Source: Planctomycetota bacterium
Lineage (GTDB): Bacteria > Planctomycetota > Planctomycetia > Pirellulales > UBA7805
Reading direction: 5' to 3'
Assembly: GCA_021413705.1 (NCBI GenBank)
Contig: JAIOPX010000105.1
Coordinates: forward strand, 55,359-119,358
Length of the DNA: 64,000 nucleotides
Shown: in pieces, positions 17,779 to 26,176 of the stretch
Layout of the letters: the number at the start of each line of letters is the position of its first letter
How positions within the stretch are numbered: the first letter of the stretch is position 1
The notes under the pieces: generated by a model
What the model saw: only the letters and a program-made list of their open reading frames with translations
Told to the model about the DNA's origin: nothing
The model's database searches: none
Made by a program: the position numbers and the translations under genes

Positions 17779-17812
17779 AGCACACCGAAGTCCTACGACT
17801 TCGGTTGTGGAT
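17779..17812. repeat. Intergenic hairpin
   Basis: CACACCGAAGTC-CTAC-GACTTCGGTTGTG forms a 12-bp stem with one wobble. It is one of many GC-rich hairpins between genes here and has no T-tract. Confidence 0.6.
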
Positions 17813-17890
17813 TTTCGATGTGAGTCTCCAATTCGTCCAACGCCTGACCTACTGGGGAGTATGGAAGGGCGCAGGGCGGGTAAAACGGGA

Positions 17891-17927
17891 ACGGGCGAAC
17901 TCTTCAACGAGTCGCCCGTTTCTTTTT
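17891..17927 (+). terminator. Intrinsic terminator, between convergent genes
   Basis: ACGGGCGAACTC pairs with GAGTCGCCCGT (one bulged A), with loop TTCAAC, followed by TTTCTTTTTT. It would end transcripts of the Cys-rich protein gene on the plus strand. Confidence 0.75.
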
Positions 17928-17948
17928 TGATGCCCTAAGAAGTGCGAG

Positions 17949-18938
17949 CTACTTGGCTGCTGCGCGGCCCGGCTTCAGCCCGTGCTTCTTCATTCGCCGC
18001 AGTAGCAGGCGATAGTCGATTTCGAGCAGGCGGGCAGCAGCGCTTTGATTGTAGCCGGTGTGTTCCAGCGTGCGCCGCAGATGTTCTTTCTCATTCTCGG
18101 AATAATTGAGCCAACCCTCGGTGCTGGCGTTGGCTTCAGCTGTGGCGCTGGGAAGCGTCTCGGCCGCCGTTGGCAGCGGCATTGCCGTGTCATCGAGCCG
18201 CGGAATCCATTCTGGCCCGATCACGTCGTCCTGCGAGAGGACTACGGCCCGTTCCAGAATGTTTTGCAACTGGCGAACATTACCCGGCCAGTCGTAGGCC
18301 CGCATCATCCGCAGTGCCGCGGCAGACAGTCGTTTGCGCGGCATCTCACGCTCTTCAATCATCTTGTCCAGAATGTATTCGCACAGTGACTCGATGTCCT
18401 CGGTGCGATCCTTCAACGCCGCCGACTCTACCGAAACCACATCAAGGCGATAATACAAATCGAGACGGAAGCGGTTGGCGGCCAGTTCCTTCTTCAAATC
18501 ACGGTTCGTGGCCGCCACGATCCGTACGTCGATTGGAATTGATTCGTGCGAACCAACAGGAGTGACCTTACGCTCCTGGATCACACGCAATAGCTTCGAT
18601 TGCAATTCCAGATCGAGCTCGCCCACTTCGTCCAGAAAGATCGTGCCACCTTCTGCAGCACGGAAACAACCCAAGGAAGCGGCAGCAGCGCCAGTGAACG
18701 CACCTTTAACGTGGCCAAACAATTGACTGGAAAACAGAGTGCCGGGTATCGACGCACAGTCAACTGGGATGAACGGACCGCCAGCACGGCCACTCGACAT
18801 ATGGATGGAGCGTGCAATCAGCTCCTTCCCTGTGCCGCTTGGGCCGGTGATCAACACACTAGACGCAAACGGTGCGACTTGCGCAATGCGCTGTCGTACC
18901 TCTGACGCCCAAGGTGAGATGCCGACGATTCGTTCCAC
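17949..18938 (-). CDS. Sigma-54-dependent transcriptional activator (AAA+ plus Fis HTH, no receiver)
   Basis: 329 residues, starting at a GTG. Walker A is GPSGTGKE (residues ~32-39), the sigma-54 contact loop GAFTGA is intact, Walker B is GGTIFLDEVGEL, and the R-finger region RFRLDLYYRL is present. The C-terminal ~45 residues form a Fis-type HTH (HTGYNQSAAARLLEIDYRLLLRRMKKHGL). There is no N-terminal GAF, PAS or receiver domain, so the protein is PspF-like: an activator whose control must come from a partner or from expression. The target genes are not evident; no -24/-12 promoter was found nearby. Confidence 0.92.
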   Translation of the reverse strand: MERIVGISPWASEVRQRIAQVAPFASSVLITGPSGTGKELIARSIHMSSGRAGGPFIPVDCASIPGTLFSSQLFGHVKGAFTGAAAASLGCFRAAEGGTIFLDEVGELDLELQSKLLRVIQERKVTPVGSHESIPIDVRIVAATNRDLKKELAANRFRLDLYYRLDVVSVESAALKDRTEDIESLCEYILDKMIEEREMPRKRLSAAALRMMRAYDWPGNVRQLQNILERAVVLSQDDVIGPEWIPRLDDTAMPLPTAAETLPSATAEANASTEGWLNYSENEKEHLRRTLEHTGYNQSAAARLLEIDYRLLLRRMKKHGLKPGRAAAK

Positions 18939-19273
18939 TGGCCGGTCTCGAAGTTAAGGGTTATGTGATTGCAAAGTCATGGCAGTACGAGGGTTCACTG
19001 GTCCTGCCTGTGATGGTTATCCTAAATTGAATGCCCGTTTACTGCAAGCTATTTGAGCCGATTTTTCACTTTTTTAGCCTGGGGTGGTGGTCGGGCCTGT
19101 AACCATTCCTCAGAATTGGCTGAGGCACCCATCCGCAGGAACGAGCGCAATCCCTTACCTGCAATAGCTTTGTGATTGTTCTACCATGCCTCATGCCATA
19201 GGTGGCTGAGAGTGGATAAGTCCCCTACAATGGCCCTGACACGTCCCTTTCCCACGATTTCATAGGCACCCCG
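18939..19273. other. Intergenic region between divergent genes
   Basis: About 335 bp without a gene. It contains a small hairpin, CCTCAG-aattgg-CTGAGG (around 19107-19125). No sigma-54 consensus found. Confidence 0.4.
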
Positions 19274-21040
19274 TTGTTGATCGGGCCTGTATTTTCCCGT
19301 GAGGCTTCGACCGCCCCCCGCCGGTCGCGCCATTTCGTGGCCAGAGCCACCTATGTGGCGGCCCTGGTGCTGCTGATCGCCACCGCCTGGATGGTGCTGG
19401 CTGGCACACAGGTCATTCGCAATCTGGGAGATTTGGCACGCTTCGGCGGCATCCTCTTTCAGGTTCTGGCCCCGCTGCAGTTGGCCCTGGTCCTGTTTTT
19501 TTCTGCCTTATTCGCGGCTAGCGCCGTCAGCCAGGAGAAAGATCGCCAAACATTGCTGCTGTTGCTCATGTCTGATCTTAAAAACAGCGAACTCGTGCTG
19601 GGAAAGCTACTGGCGGCCTTGTTGTTCGTGATGGTGTTGCTCGTCTCGGCGCTTCCGGTGTTTATGGGATTGGTGTTACTGGGTGGCGTAGAAGTCATGC
19701 AGGTCGTGCGCATGTACGGAGTAACATTGGTATCCGCCGCGATTGCCGGCAGCCTCGGTTCGACGATGGCCCTCTGGCGAGAAAAGACTTTTCAAGCGCT
19801 GGCCCTGACAGCGCTGATATTGTTCGTCTACCTGGGCGCGTGGGAAGCTCTCGCACAGTTTGGTGGAACAACACAGATTGCTGGGCTGCCGGCTGTAACT
19901 TGGGCGGCCATTGGCAGTCCCTGGCGAGCTGTGCTGGTTGCGACGGAGCCGATGATTCGTCCGGCCAGCGAAGGCCAGCGCCCTTTCGATCCCGTTTCTT
20001 GGTTCCTTCTCTATGGCACGGCCTTGGCGGTGGCGATCAGCGGTTTGGCTATCGCGCGAGTGCGCATCTGGAATCCCACACGCGAATTGCGCCCGACACG
20101 AGTCGAACCGGATGCCGAGCCTGGTTTACAGCAGCCTACGCAGTCAGCCGCTCTGGCCAAGCAGCATGGTGCTGGTCGTCACGTTTGGAACAACCCTGTC
20201 GCCTGGCGCGAGATGCGAACTTGGGCCTATGGGCGTAAGATTGTGGCAATCCGGCTGGCCTACGTCATCGTGGCAGCGATGGCCGCCGCGGCGCTTTTCG
20301 GCGGCATGGAGGTGACTCGCACGACAGGATTGATGGTCCTGGTGCCGCTATTTTTGATCAGTCTGGTGCTGGTTAACGCTCAAGCCGTGACCGCCCTGAC
20401 GACCGAGCGCGACGGGCGAACGCTCGACCTGTTGCTGGTGACCGATTTAACGCCACGGGAATTTATCTTTGGCAAACTGGGTGGCGTGTTGTACAACGCC
20501 AAGGAGATGGTGCTGCTGCCGCTGTTAATCTGCCTTGGCCTGTGGTGGCGAGATTCTATCTCCGCGGAAAACACGTTCTACATCGTGGTCGGACTCTTGG
20601 TGATGGACGTGTTTGTCGCCGTGTTGGGGATTCATTGCGGATTGATTCACGAAAATAGTCGCGTGGCGGTCGGTACCAGCCTGGGCACGGTGTTCTTTCT
20701 GTTTATTGGCGTGGCCATCTGCATGAGGATCATGGTAGCCTTCGGGGGCACTTTTCAATCGTTTCAATATCAACTGCCGGCGTTTCTGGCGTTGATCTTC
20801 GGCGGTGGCGTGGGTTTGTATGTGTCGCTTGGCGCCCGCAATGCATCGACTGCCATTTTCTGGGCGGCCTTTTCCTGTCCGTTTCTCACTTTTTGGGCGA
20901 TCACGAGCTTTCTGTTGGATTACACCTTGGCGGTGTTCCTGGTGATGGTGGCCAGCTATGGGTTTACCACGGCCACGATGCTCATACCGGCGCTCTCCGA
21001 GTTTGATGTCGCCTCGGGCCGCTCCAACAGCAACGAATGA
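19274..21040 (+). CDS. ABC-2-type transporter permease, duplicated
   Basis: 588 residues from a TTG start (two adjacent TTG codons; no ATG gives a full N-terminus). The protein is two similar halves. The first starts PVFSREASTAPRRSRHFVARATYV and the second VAWREMRTWAYGRKIVAIRLAYVI, each followed by about six membrane helices. The conserved EKDRQTLLLLLMSDLKNSELVLGKL and ERDGRTLDLLLVTDLTPREFIFGKL cytosolic loops are typical of ABC-2 permeases. No ATPase gene lies in the window, so its partner must be elsewhere or upstream pairing has been lost. The substrate is unknown. Confidence 0.82.
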   Translation: MLIGPVFSREASTAPRRSRHFVARATYVAALVLLIATAWMVLAGTQVIRNLGDLARFGGILFQVLAPLQLALVLFFSALFAASAVSQEKDRQTLLLLLMSDLKNSELVLGKLLAALLFVMVLLVSALPVFMGLVLLGGVEVMQVVRMYGVTLVSAAIAGSLGSTMALWREKTFQALALTALILFVYLGAWEALAQFGGTTQIAGLPAVTWAAIGSPWRAVLVATEPMIRPASEGQRPFDPVSWFLLYGTALAVAISGLAIARVRIWNPTRELRPTRVEPDAEPGLQQPTQSAALAKQHGAGRHVWNNPVAWREMRTWAYGRKIVAIRLAYVIVAAMAAAALFGGMEVTRTTGLMVLVPLFLISLVLVNAQAVTALTTERDGRTLDLLLVTDLTPREFIFGKLGGVLYNAKEMVLLPLLICLGLWWRDSISAENTFYIVVGLLVMDVFVAVLGIHCGLIHENSRVAVGTSLGTVFFLFIGVAICMRIMVAFGGTFQSFQYQLPAFLALIFGGGVGLYVSLGARNASTAIFWAAFSCPFLTFWAITSFLLDYTLAVFLVMVASYGFTTATMLIPALSEFDVASGRSNSNE

Positions 21041-21087
21041 CCTACCTAGCGCACCCTCGGAATTGAACCTGGAAGTACACGCCGCCG

Positions 21088-22356
21088 ATGACCGTTGAAC
21101 TTATTCCCTGGCTGCTGGCACTGGGTTTGCTAATTTGCGGTTGCGCGTTCTTTTCGGCCAGCGAGGCGGCCCTGTTTTTTCTCACGCCGCACGACCAGAA
21201 ATTGTTTGCCGCGGGGCATCGCGCCCAGAGGATCGCGGCCGAATTACTTAAGTTGCCCGATCGGCTGCTGACGGCCGTGTTGTTTTGGAATCTAGTGACC
21301 AACATCACTTATTTCGCGCTGGTGACCATCGTCAGTCGGCAATTGCACGAACAGGGGCACAAAGCGACGGCCGGTATTTTTGCGGTGCTGGCGTTTCTGA
21401 TATTCACGTTCGTGGCTGAAACGGTTCCCAAATCACTGGCAGTCCTGCGGCCGCGGTTGATCGCCACGCTGGTGGCGGTGCCGATGGCGATGGCGGTGCG
21501 GGTATTGGATCCGGTACTGGCGTTCTCTCGACTAGTCTTGTTGCTTTCCCAAAGGCTGGTTTGGCCACGTTTTTCACCCGAGCCATATCTGGAATTGTCG
21601 GACTTGGAACGTGCCGTCGAACTTTCCACAACGGATACGGCCCTGTTGGAACAGGAGAAAACCGTCCTGCAGAATATCGTAGCTCTCTCGGAAATTCGTG
21701 TGGATGAAGTGATGCGTCCCCGCATGCGGTTCAGTTCCTTCCGTCCCCCCGTTTCGTTGGAGGATTTGGAAGGTCGCGTTCCGGCCAGTGGCTATGTACT
21801 GGTTACCGAACCCGACTCCGATGAGGTAGCCGCCGCAATCCCGCTGGAGAACGTGGCGGATCTGCCGCGCAGTCATCTCGAACGTCTGGCCGAAGACGTC
21901 GTCTACGTCCCCTGGTGTAGTACCGCGGGCGAAACGCTTGATCTGCTACGCAGCCGAGATCGTGATGTGGCCGTCGTGGTTAATGAACTGGGTGAAACAA
22001 TTGGAATTGTCACGCTGGATGATATTGTGGACACCGTCTTTCGTCCCGACGCCAGCCGCAGCCAGCGCCTGCTGAAGCGCAGCCCGATCGAACTGATCGA
22101 CGAAGGCGCATGGCGCGTCACCGGCATGACCACCCTCCGCCGCTTGGCTAGCGAGTTTGAAGTCGATCTCCCCTCGACCCGGGCGATCACCGTTTCCGGC
22201 GTCATTCAGGATGTACTCCGCCGTCTCCCGCTGCCCGGCGACCGCTGTCGCTGGGGCCCGTTCGTTTTTGAAGTCCTCGGCACTCCCGATCACGGCCACG
22301 TCATGGTCCGCATGACCATGGCACCCAAGCCAGCAGCCGAGGAGGCCGAGTCATGA
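21088..22356 (+). CDS. CNNM/CBS-domain transporter-like protein (CorC/HlyC family), first of pair
   Basis: 422 residues. Residues 1-185 form the DUF21/CNNM membrane domain: FFSASEAALFFLTP near the start is the family's signature, followed by ETVPKSLAVLRP. Residues ~195-330 are the CBS pair (VDEVMRPR, then VVVNELGETIGIVTLDDIVDTVF), and the C-terminal ~85 residues are the CorC_HlyC domain (WRVTGMTTLRRLASEFEVDLP). The family is implicated in Mg2+/Co2+ efflux or sensing. It overlaps the next gene by 4 bp (ATGA), an arrangement common for CNNM pairs. Confidence 0.9.
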   Translation: MTVELIPWLLALGLLICGCAFFSASEAALFFLTPHDQKLFAAGHRAQRIAAELLKLPDRLLTAVLFWNLVTNITYFALVTIVSRQLHEQGHKATAGIFAVLAFLIFTFVAETVPKSLAVLRPRLIATLVAVPMAMAVRVLDPVLAFSRLVLLLSQRLVWPRFSPEPYLELSDLERAVELSTTDTALLEQEKTVLQNIVALSEIRVDEVMRPRMRFSSFRPPVSLEDLEGRVPASGYVLVTEPDSDEVAAAIPLENVADLPRSHLERLAEDVVYVPWCSTAGETLDLLRSRDRDVAVVVNELGETIGIVTLDDIVDTVFRPDASRSQRLLKRSPIELIDEGAWRVTGMTTLRRLASEFEVDLPSTRAITVSGVIQDVLRRLPLPGDRCRWGPFVFEVLGTPDHGHVMVRMTMAPKPAAEEAES

Positions 22357-23327
22357 TGTTGGCCATTGTGTTGCTGTTTATCTTGGGAGTGGCGCTGGAG
22401 GGCCTGTTCAGCGGCAGTGAATCGGGCTTCTACCGAGTTTCACGCATCCGGTTGGTGATCGACGCCGTCGGGGGAAGTCGCGTGGCTCGGGGGCTGCTTT
22501 GGCTGATCGCCAATCCATCGCTCTTTGTGGCCACCACGCAGGTGGGCAACAACCTGGCGAATCAATTGATCTCCTTAGCCATGGTGCTGGCGGCAGGTCA
22601 ACTGTTTCCTCGTGGCGGGCTCGCGGCCGAATTGATACTCCCGTTAGTGCTAACGCCGCTGATCTTTGTCTACGGAGAACTGTTGCCCAAAAGCTTGTTT
22701 CTACAATCGCCTGGGCGGCTGTTGCGTTTCACGGGGCCGGTGTTTCTCGTTTGCACGGTACTGTTTCTTCCCGCCACGGCCGCGTTGTGGGCCGTGGGCC
22801 GATTGCTGCAGTGGCTGCTGGGAGAATCTCCGGAAGTGGTGCAACGTCAATTGGCGCGAGAAGAAATCAAGAGCGTGCTGGAAGAAGGGCACGAAGCAGG
22901 CATTTTGCGTCCTGCCCAACGGGCGATGGCACAGGGGTTGTTTGCCGTGGCCAAGGCGACCGTCCGTAATTCCATGACCCCAGCCGGCCGCACCGTGACT
23001 ATTCGTGAAGGTACCTCGAAAGAGGATGTGCTAAGGCTCGCGAGGCGGTTTCATTTGACAGCGATCCCGGTGGTCTCCGCCACGCCGCAGGCCAAGCCTT
23101 TGGGCTATGTGCGAGTCGTGGATCTCTATCTTGACGAACGCAGCAACGTGGGCCCGGTGCGGCCGATGTTGGCGATCCACGAAAGCGAGCCCCATGTCAC
23201 GGCACTGGTCCGAATGCAGGGTTCCAATGCACCGATAGCCAGGGTGGTCGATAATGCCGATCGCACGCTGGGTTATGTTTCGCTACAGCAACTGAGAGAG
23301 CCCGTGCTGAGTGGAGTCACGGCTTGA
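22353..23327 (+). CDS. CNNM/CBS-domain protein, second of pair
   Basis: 324 residues, coupled to the upstream paralogue by an ATGA overlap. The membrane domain starts with LFSGSESGFYRVSRIRL (residues ~16-32) and includes VYGELLPKSLFLQSP. The CBS region after residue ~195 (VRNSMTPAGRTVTIREGTSKEDVLRLARRFHLTAIPVV) is present, but the CorC_HlyC tail is absent, making it ~100 residues shorter than its partner. The two probably form a heteromeric membrane complex for divalent-cation homeostasis. Confidence 0.88.
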   Translation: MMLAIVLLFILGVALEGLFSGSESGFYRVSRIRLVIDAVGGSRVARGLLWLIANPSLFVATTQVGNNLANQLISLAMVLAAGQLFPRGGLAAELILPLVLTPLIFVYGELLPKSLFLQSPGRLLRFTGPVFLVCTVLFLPATAALWAVGRLLQWLLGESPEVVQRQLAREEIKSVLEEGHEAGILRPAQRAMAQGLFAVAKATVRNSMTPAGRTVTIREGTSKEDVLRLARRFHLTAIPVVSATPQAKPLGYVRVVDLYLDERSNVGPVRPMLAIHESEPHVTALVRMQGSNAPIARVVDNADRTLGYVSLQQLREPVLSGVTA

Positions 23328-23339
23328 TTGCCGCGGAGA

Positions 23340-23579
23340 CTAGCGGTGGTACCCCAGCGACCGAATGACGCCCAGCATCTCATCATAGGTGATGAACCGG
23401 CGGCGGTGATGCAGCTTGTATTCGTCAATCGCCTTGGCCAGTTCCTGCGCGTCGGGAGTTGACTCGTCGTGGCCGTTGGAAAACTGGCGTCGTTCACGAC
23501 CGGGCGCCCCAATGGTCGGGTCATAGTTGCGACGGTCAATAAACAATTCTGAAGTCGTGTCTGCGGTCGCCTGGGACAT
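23340..23579 (-). CDS. Small conserved planctomycete-type protein, unknown function
   Basis: 79 residues with GAGAAG ~6 bp before the ATG. It reads SELFIDRRNYDP, then PGRERRQFSNGHDESTPDAQELAKAIDEYKLHHRRRFITYDEMLGVIRSLGYHR. The charged helical C-terminal half looks strongly constrained, and I recall similar short proteins in other planctomycetes. No function is known to me. It stands alone, convergent with the CNNM pair. Confidence 0.65.
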   Translation of the reverse strand: MSQATADTTSELFIDRRNYDPTIGAPGRERRQFSNGHDESTPDAQELAKAIDEYKLHHRRRFITYDEMLGVIRSLGYHR

Positions 23580-23836
23580 AGTTACTTCTCGCTAATTTTG
23601 AGGCCCGGGTCAGCTTACAGCGGTCTGCATCACCAGCGCGAAGGCTAGTTGCTGATCGCCAACCGCGGAGAGCTAACACCATCTGCGGCCATGAAACTCT
23701 AGGCCACAGAACCCGGGGCGTCAAAGAAATCGTGTCGATCGTAACGATTGTAGCGACCCGGGGAGTGTATCAATTTTACCCCGGCAAAACGGGGCAATCC
23801 CTCTGACGTGCGCCTGATGTACGAACGCCGAGCCAT

Positions 23837-24754
23837 TCAACGCCGTAGCGGCCCATCGACTGGCCGCGCCGTCAATCGCGACATCAACTCGCGCCCTCGC
23901 GGATCGTCCGGCGCCAGCGCCAGTCCGGCTTGTACCGCATGAGTCGCCCGATGCGATTGACCGGCGGATAGATACGCCTGGGCCAAGGTGAACTGTAATT
24001 CGGCCGAAGGAGCCCCTCGCCGCAGTGCCTGTTCATACATTGCCGCCGCATCGCCGTGCCGAGCCACAGCGGTCAGCATTTGTGCTTGTTCGACGAGCAA
24101 TTCGCGCGGCTCCTCGCCTGCCGAATAGGTTTCCCCCAGGGTTTGCAAGCAAACGAGCGCCCGATCAGGTCGATCCAGTTTGCGATACATCTGTGCGATC
24201 TCATAGAGTAGCGCTCGATCATCGGGATGATAGCCCAGAGCGAGCTGAAAGTCAGACAACGCGCGGCGCTGGTCTCCGCGGGCAGACATAATGCGACCGC
24301 GCAATGCCCAGGCCTCAGACGACGTGGAATCGATTTGCAATGCCCGCTCAGCCCGCTGCGCGGCGGCATCCATCTGCCCCGTGGCCAGATAGATTTCTCC
24401 GCTTCGCACTGCCAGAGTGGCATCGTGGCGGGAGAGTCGCATAGCCTCGTCAAGTTGGACGAGTGCTTCGGCCGATGCGCCGCGCTTCATGAGTGTTTCT
24501 GCATAATGGCGTCGAGCCTCAACGTCGATCGGACAGGCCGCCACCGCGCCCGACATGCATTGCTCCGCTTGCGTCCATTGGCCTTGTTCGATCGCGGCCA
24601 GACCTTGTCGGGAAAGATCGCGGCATGTTGCCACCGATGGCGATACCGGCCCCGGTCGCCAGGGCCATGCGCGACATCCAACCAGCATCAGCGGCAGCAA
24701 GAGCCAGACGACTCCGCGGCAGGCGACAGCAATGGGACCGGAAAAAAGGCGCAT
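23837..24754 (-). CDS. TPR-repeat lipoprotein
   Basis: I place the start at the ATG at 24754 because the resulting N-terminus is a lipoprotein signal: a hydrophobic stretch (VACRGVVWLLLPLMLVGC) ending in the lipobox LVGC. A longer frame to 24913 exists but would bury this signal. The 305-residue product has about six TPR units (for example AEQCMSGAVAACPIDVEARRHYAETLMKRGASAEAL and ALSDFQLALGYHPDDRALLYEIAQMY). It is probably attached to a membrane and acts as a scaffold. No partner gene is evident. Confidence 0.8.
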   Translation of the reverse strand: MRLFSGPIAVACRGVVWLLLPLMLVGCRAWPWRPGPVSPSVATCRDLSRQGLAAIEQGQWTQAEQCMSGAVAACPIDVEARRHYAETLMKRGASAEALVQLDEAMRLSRHDATLAVRSGEIYLATGQMDAAAQRAERALQIDSTSSEAWALRGRIMSARGDQRRALSDFQLALGYHPDDRALLYEIAQMYRKLDRPDRALVCLQTLGETYSAGEEPRELLVEQAQMLTAVARHGDAAAMYEQALRRGAPSAELQFTLAQAYLSAGQSHRATHAVQAGLALAPDDPRGRELMSRLTARPVDGPLRR

Positions 24755-24937
24755 GTCTGGAGACTCGGAATCCTTATCGGCGAGAACCTCGCGCAGAGTG
24801 TCACCGGCATCCTGCCAGTGCGCAGAACCTCCCGCCGGATCTACCGTTGGCGCGCAATGGCGCGGGGCGATAATACCAATGCTTGCCGCATCCCACGAAG
24901 GGCACTCCCCCACTTTTACCCGAATAGATCGCCGTGA

Positions 24938-24943
24938 TACGAT
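24938..24943 (+). promoter_or_regulatory. Candidate -10 box giving a leaderless start
   Basis: TACGAT ends 6 bp before the ATG at 24950; there is no Shine-Dalgarno sequence. Same geometry as at 9067 and 12282. Confidence 0.4.
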
Positions 24944-24949
24944 AGTCCC

Positions 24950-25399
24950 ATGCCGGTAAACTACGCAAAGCTGGGGATTCGATTTGAATACCCAGAAAAC
25001 TGGATTCTGGATGAAGAGGAAGCACGCGACACTCGCAATGCCGCGACAGTCTATGCGCCCAGCGGGGCGTTCTGGTCGGTCAATCTCCAGCCTGCCGACG
25101 ATGGCGAACCACAGGCACTGATCGATAGCGTTCTAGAGACACTACGGCAGGAATATCCCGATATCGACGAGGAGCCAGTGCGGGAGACAGTAGAAGACTG
25201 GGATATGATTGGTTACGAGGCCAACTTCTATTGCCTAGATCTTACCAATACTGCCCAGATTCGCGCGGTGCCTTCTCCATTTGGAACCTTTGTCATCGTG
25301 GCCCAGGCCGAGGATCGTGAATACGAGCGGCTAGGACCTGTATTTCGGGCCATGACGATCAGTCTGCTTCGCAATTCGCTGGGTAAGGGCACTCCGTGA
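24950..25399 (+). CDS. Small alpha/beta protein, DUF1795/PsbP-fold-like, unknown function
   Basis: 149 residues: MPVNYAKLGIRFEYPENWILDEE, then SGAFWSVNLQPADDGEPQALIDSVLETLRQEYPDIDEE, WDMIGYEANFYCLDLTN, GTFVIVAQAEDREYERLGPVFRAMTISL. The layout (short strand pair with FxYPxxW, helix, long antiparallel sheet, C-terminal helix) resembles the PsbP/Mog1/DUF1795 fold; this is inference. No signal peptide is seen. It starts divergently from the TPR lipoprotein. Confidence 0.65.
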   Translation: MPVNYAKLGIRFEYPENWILDEEEARDTRNAATVYAPSGAFWSVNLQPADDGEPQALIDSVLETLRQEYPDIDEEPVRETVEDWDMIGYEANFYCLDLTNTAQIRAVPSPFGTFVIVAQAEDREYERLGPVFRAMTISLLRNSLGKGTP

Positions 25400-25499
25400 A
25401 TTCCCCAGTAGTTGCATTTGTGAGCGCTCAGTTCTCGAGACTCTCGTAGGCTCGCAAAACTTTCACAAATGACCTTGTAGTAATTACAGTCCTTTGTTC

Positions 25500-25827
25500 C
25501 AACTTCTACCTAACCCCGAAATCGCGCAGGGGGGTGCCGAGTAGAATCCCCCTAAATTCAATGCTTTATTGAAGGTGTTCATTTTTCGGTGCGTTTGGCA
25601 CGCCAACTGCATTATCAACCTGCCAGTCGTGATCGACCCAAGAACTCGGCTTGGCGGCCCCGCAACCGCCGAGCCACGCGAAACCAACGAACACGACGCT
25701 CCGTGGATCTTAGGCACAATCAGGCCGCTTTATGTCGCGGCCGTTATCCCGCTACGGGAACAAGCCAGTTTTTCACGGTGACAAGGGCCCAGCCGGCTAA
25801 CCCGCAAAAGCCGCCTGGGCCCTTTTT
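25500..25827 (+). other. Structured non-coding region ending in a strong terminator
   Basis: The ~555-bp gap between the genes at 24950 and 25955 contains several hairpins: GGCTTGGCGG/CCGCCGAGCC (25648-25675), GGCCGC/GCGGCC (25723-25742), CCCG-CTA-CGGG (25748-25758), then the terminator at 25783. No good ORF covers it. It is either a long structured 3' UTR or an independent small RNA; I saw no convincing promoter for the latter. Confidence 0.35.
25783..25827 (+). terminator. Intrinsic terminator
   Basis: AAGGGCCCAGCCGGC pairs with GCCGCCTGGGCCC (one mismatch) around a 12-nt loop and is followed by TTTTT. Confidence 0.8.
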
Positions 25828-25865
25828 CTATGCGCCAGTCGGCAATTTCGCCATAATCGGACGCT

Positions 25866-25894
25866 TTTGACGGTCACGGTCCAAACGCTATAAT
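25866..25894 (+). promoter_or_regulatory. Near-consensus sigma-70 promoter
   Basis: TTTGAC with a 17-bp spacer (or TTGACG with 16 bp), then TATAAT (25889-25894). It lies ~60 bp upstream of the winged-helix gene at 25955. TATAATTCGGCAGCA is identical to the promoter at 14562. Confidence 0.75.
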
Positions 25895-25954
25895 TCGGCA
25901 GCATTCGATCGCATGAAACGATCGACCACGAATTATCAAGGGAGGTTTTCGGCC

Positions 25955-26176
25955 ATGGCTACAGCCCCATCCCCGACAGGGATCGAGCAGATCGGCGAAA
26001 CAGCAGGACATGTGTGGCGGGTATTAAGCGAAATAGGCCCACTCTCGCCGACCAAGTTGACGAAGGAAGTTGACGCTCCAAAGGATCTCGTAATGCAAGC
26101 CCTTGGCTGGCTGGCCCGCGAAGACAAAATCGCCATCGAAGAAGACGGACGGACCAAGGTGATTTCGTTAGTCTAG
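25955..26176 (+). CDS. Winged-helix domain protein, DUF2582-like
   Basis: 73 residues from the ATG at 25955 (MATAPSP), chosen over an upstream in-frame ATG because GGGAGG lies 8 bp before it. The single domain reads IGETAGHVWRVLSEIGPLSPTKLTKEVDAPKDLVMQALGWLAREDKIAIEEDG, which matches PF10771-type winged helices. Such short proteins may bind DNA or act as modules of larger complexes; no target is known. The stop codon overlaps that of the convergent gene at 26173 (shared CTAG). Confidence 0.85.
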   Translation: MATAPSPTGIEQIGETAGHVWRVLSEIGPLSPTKLTKEVDAPKDLVMQALGWLAREDKIAIEEDGRTKVISLV

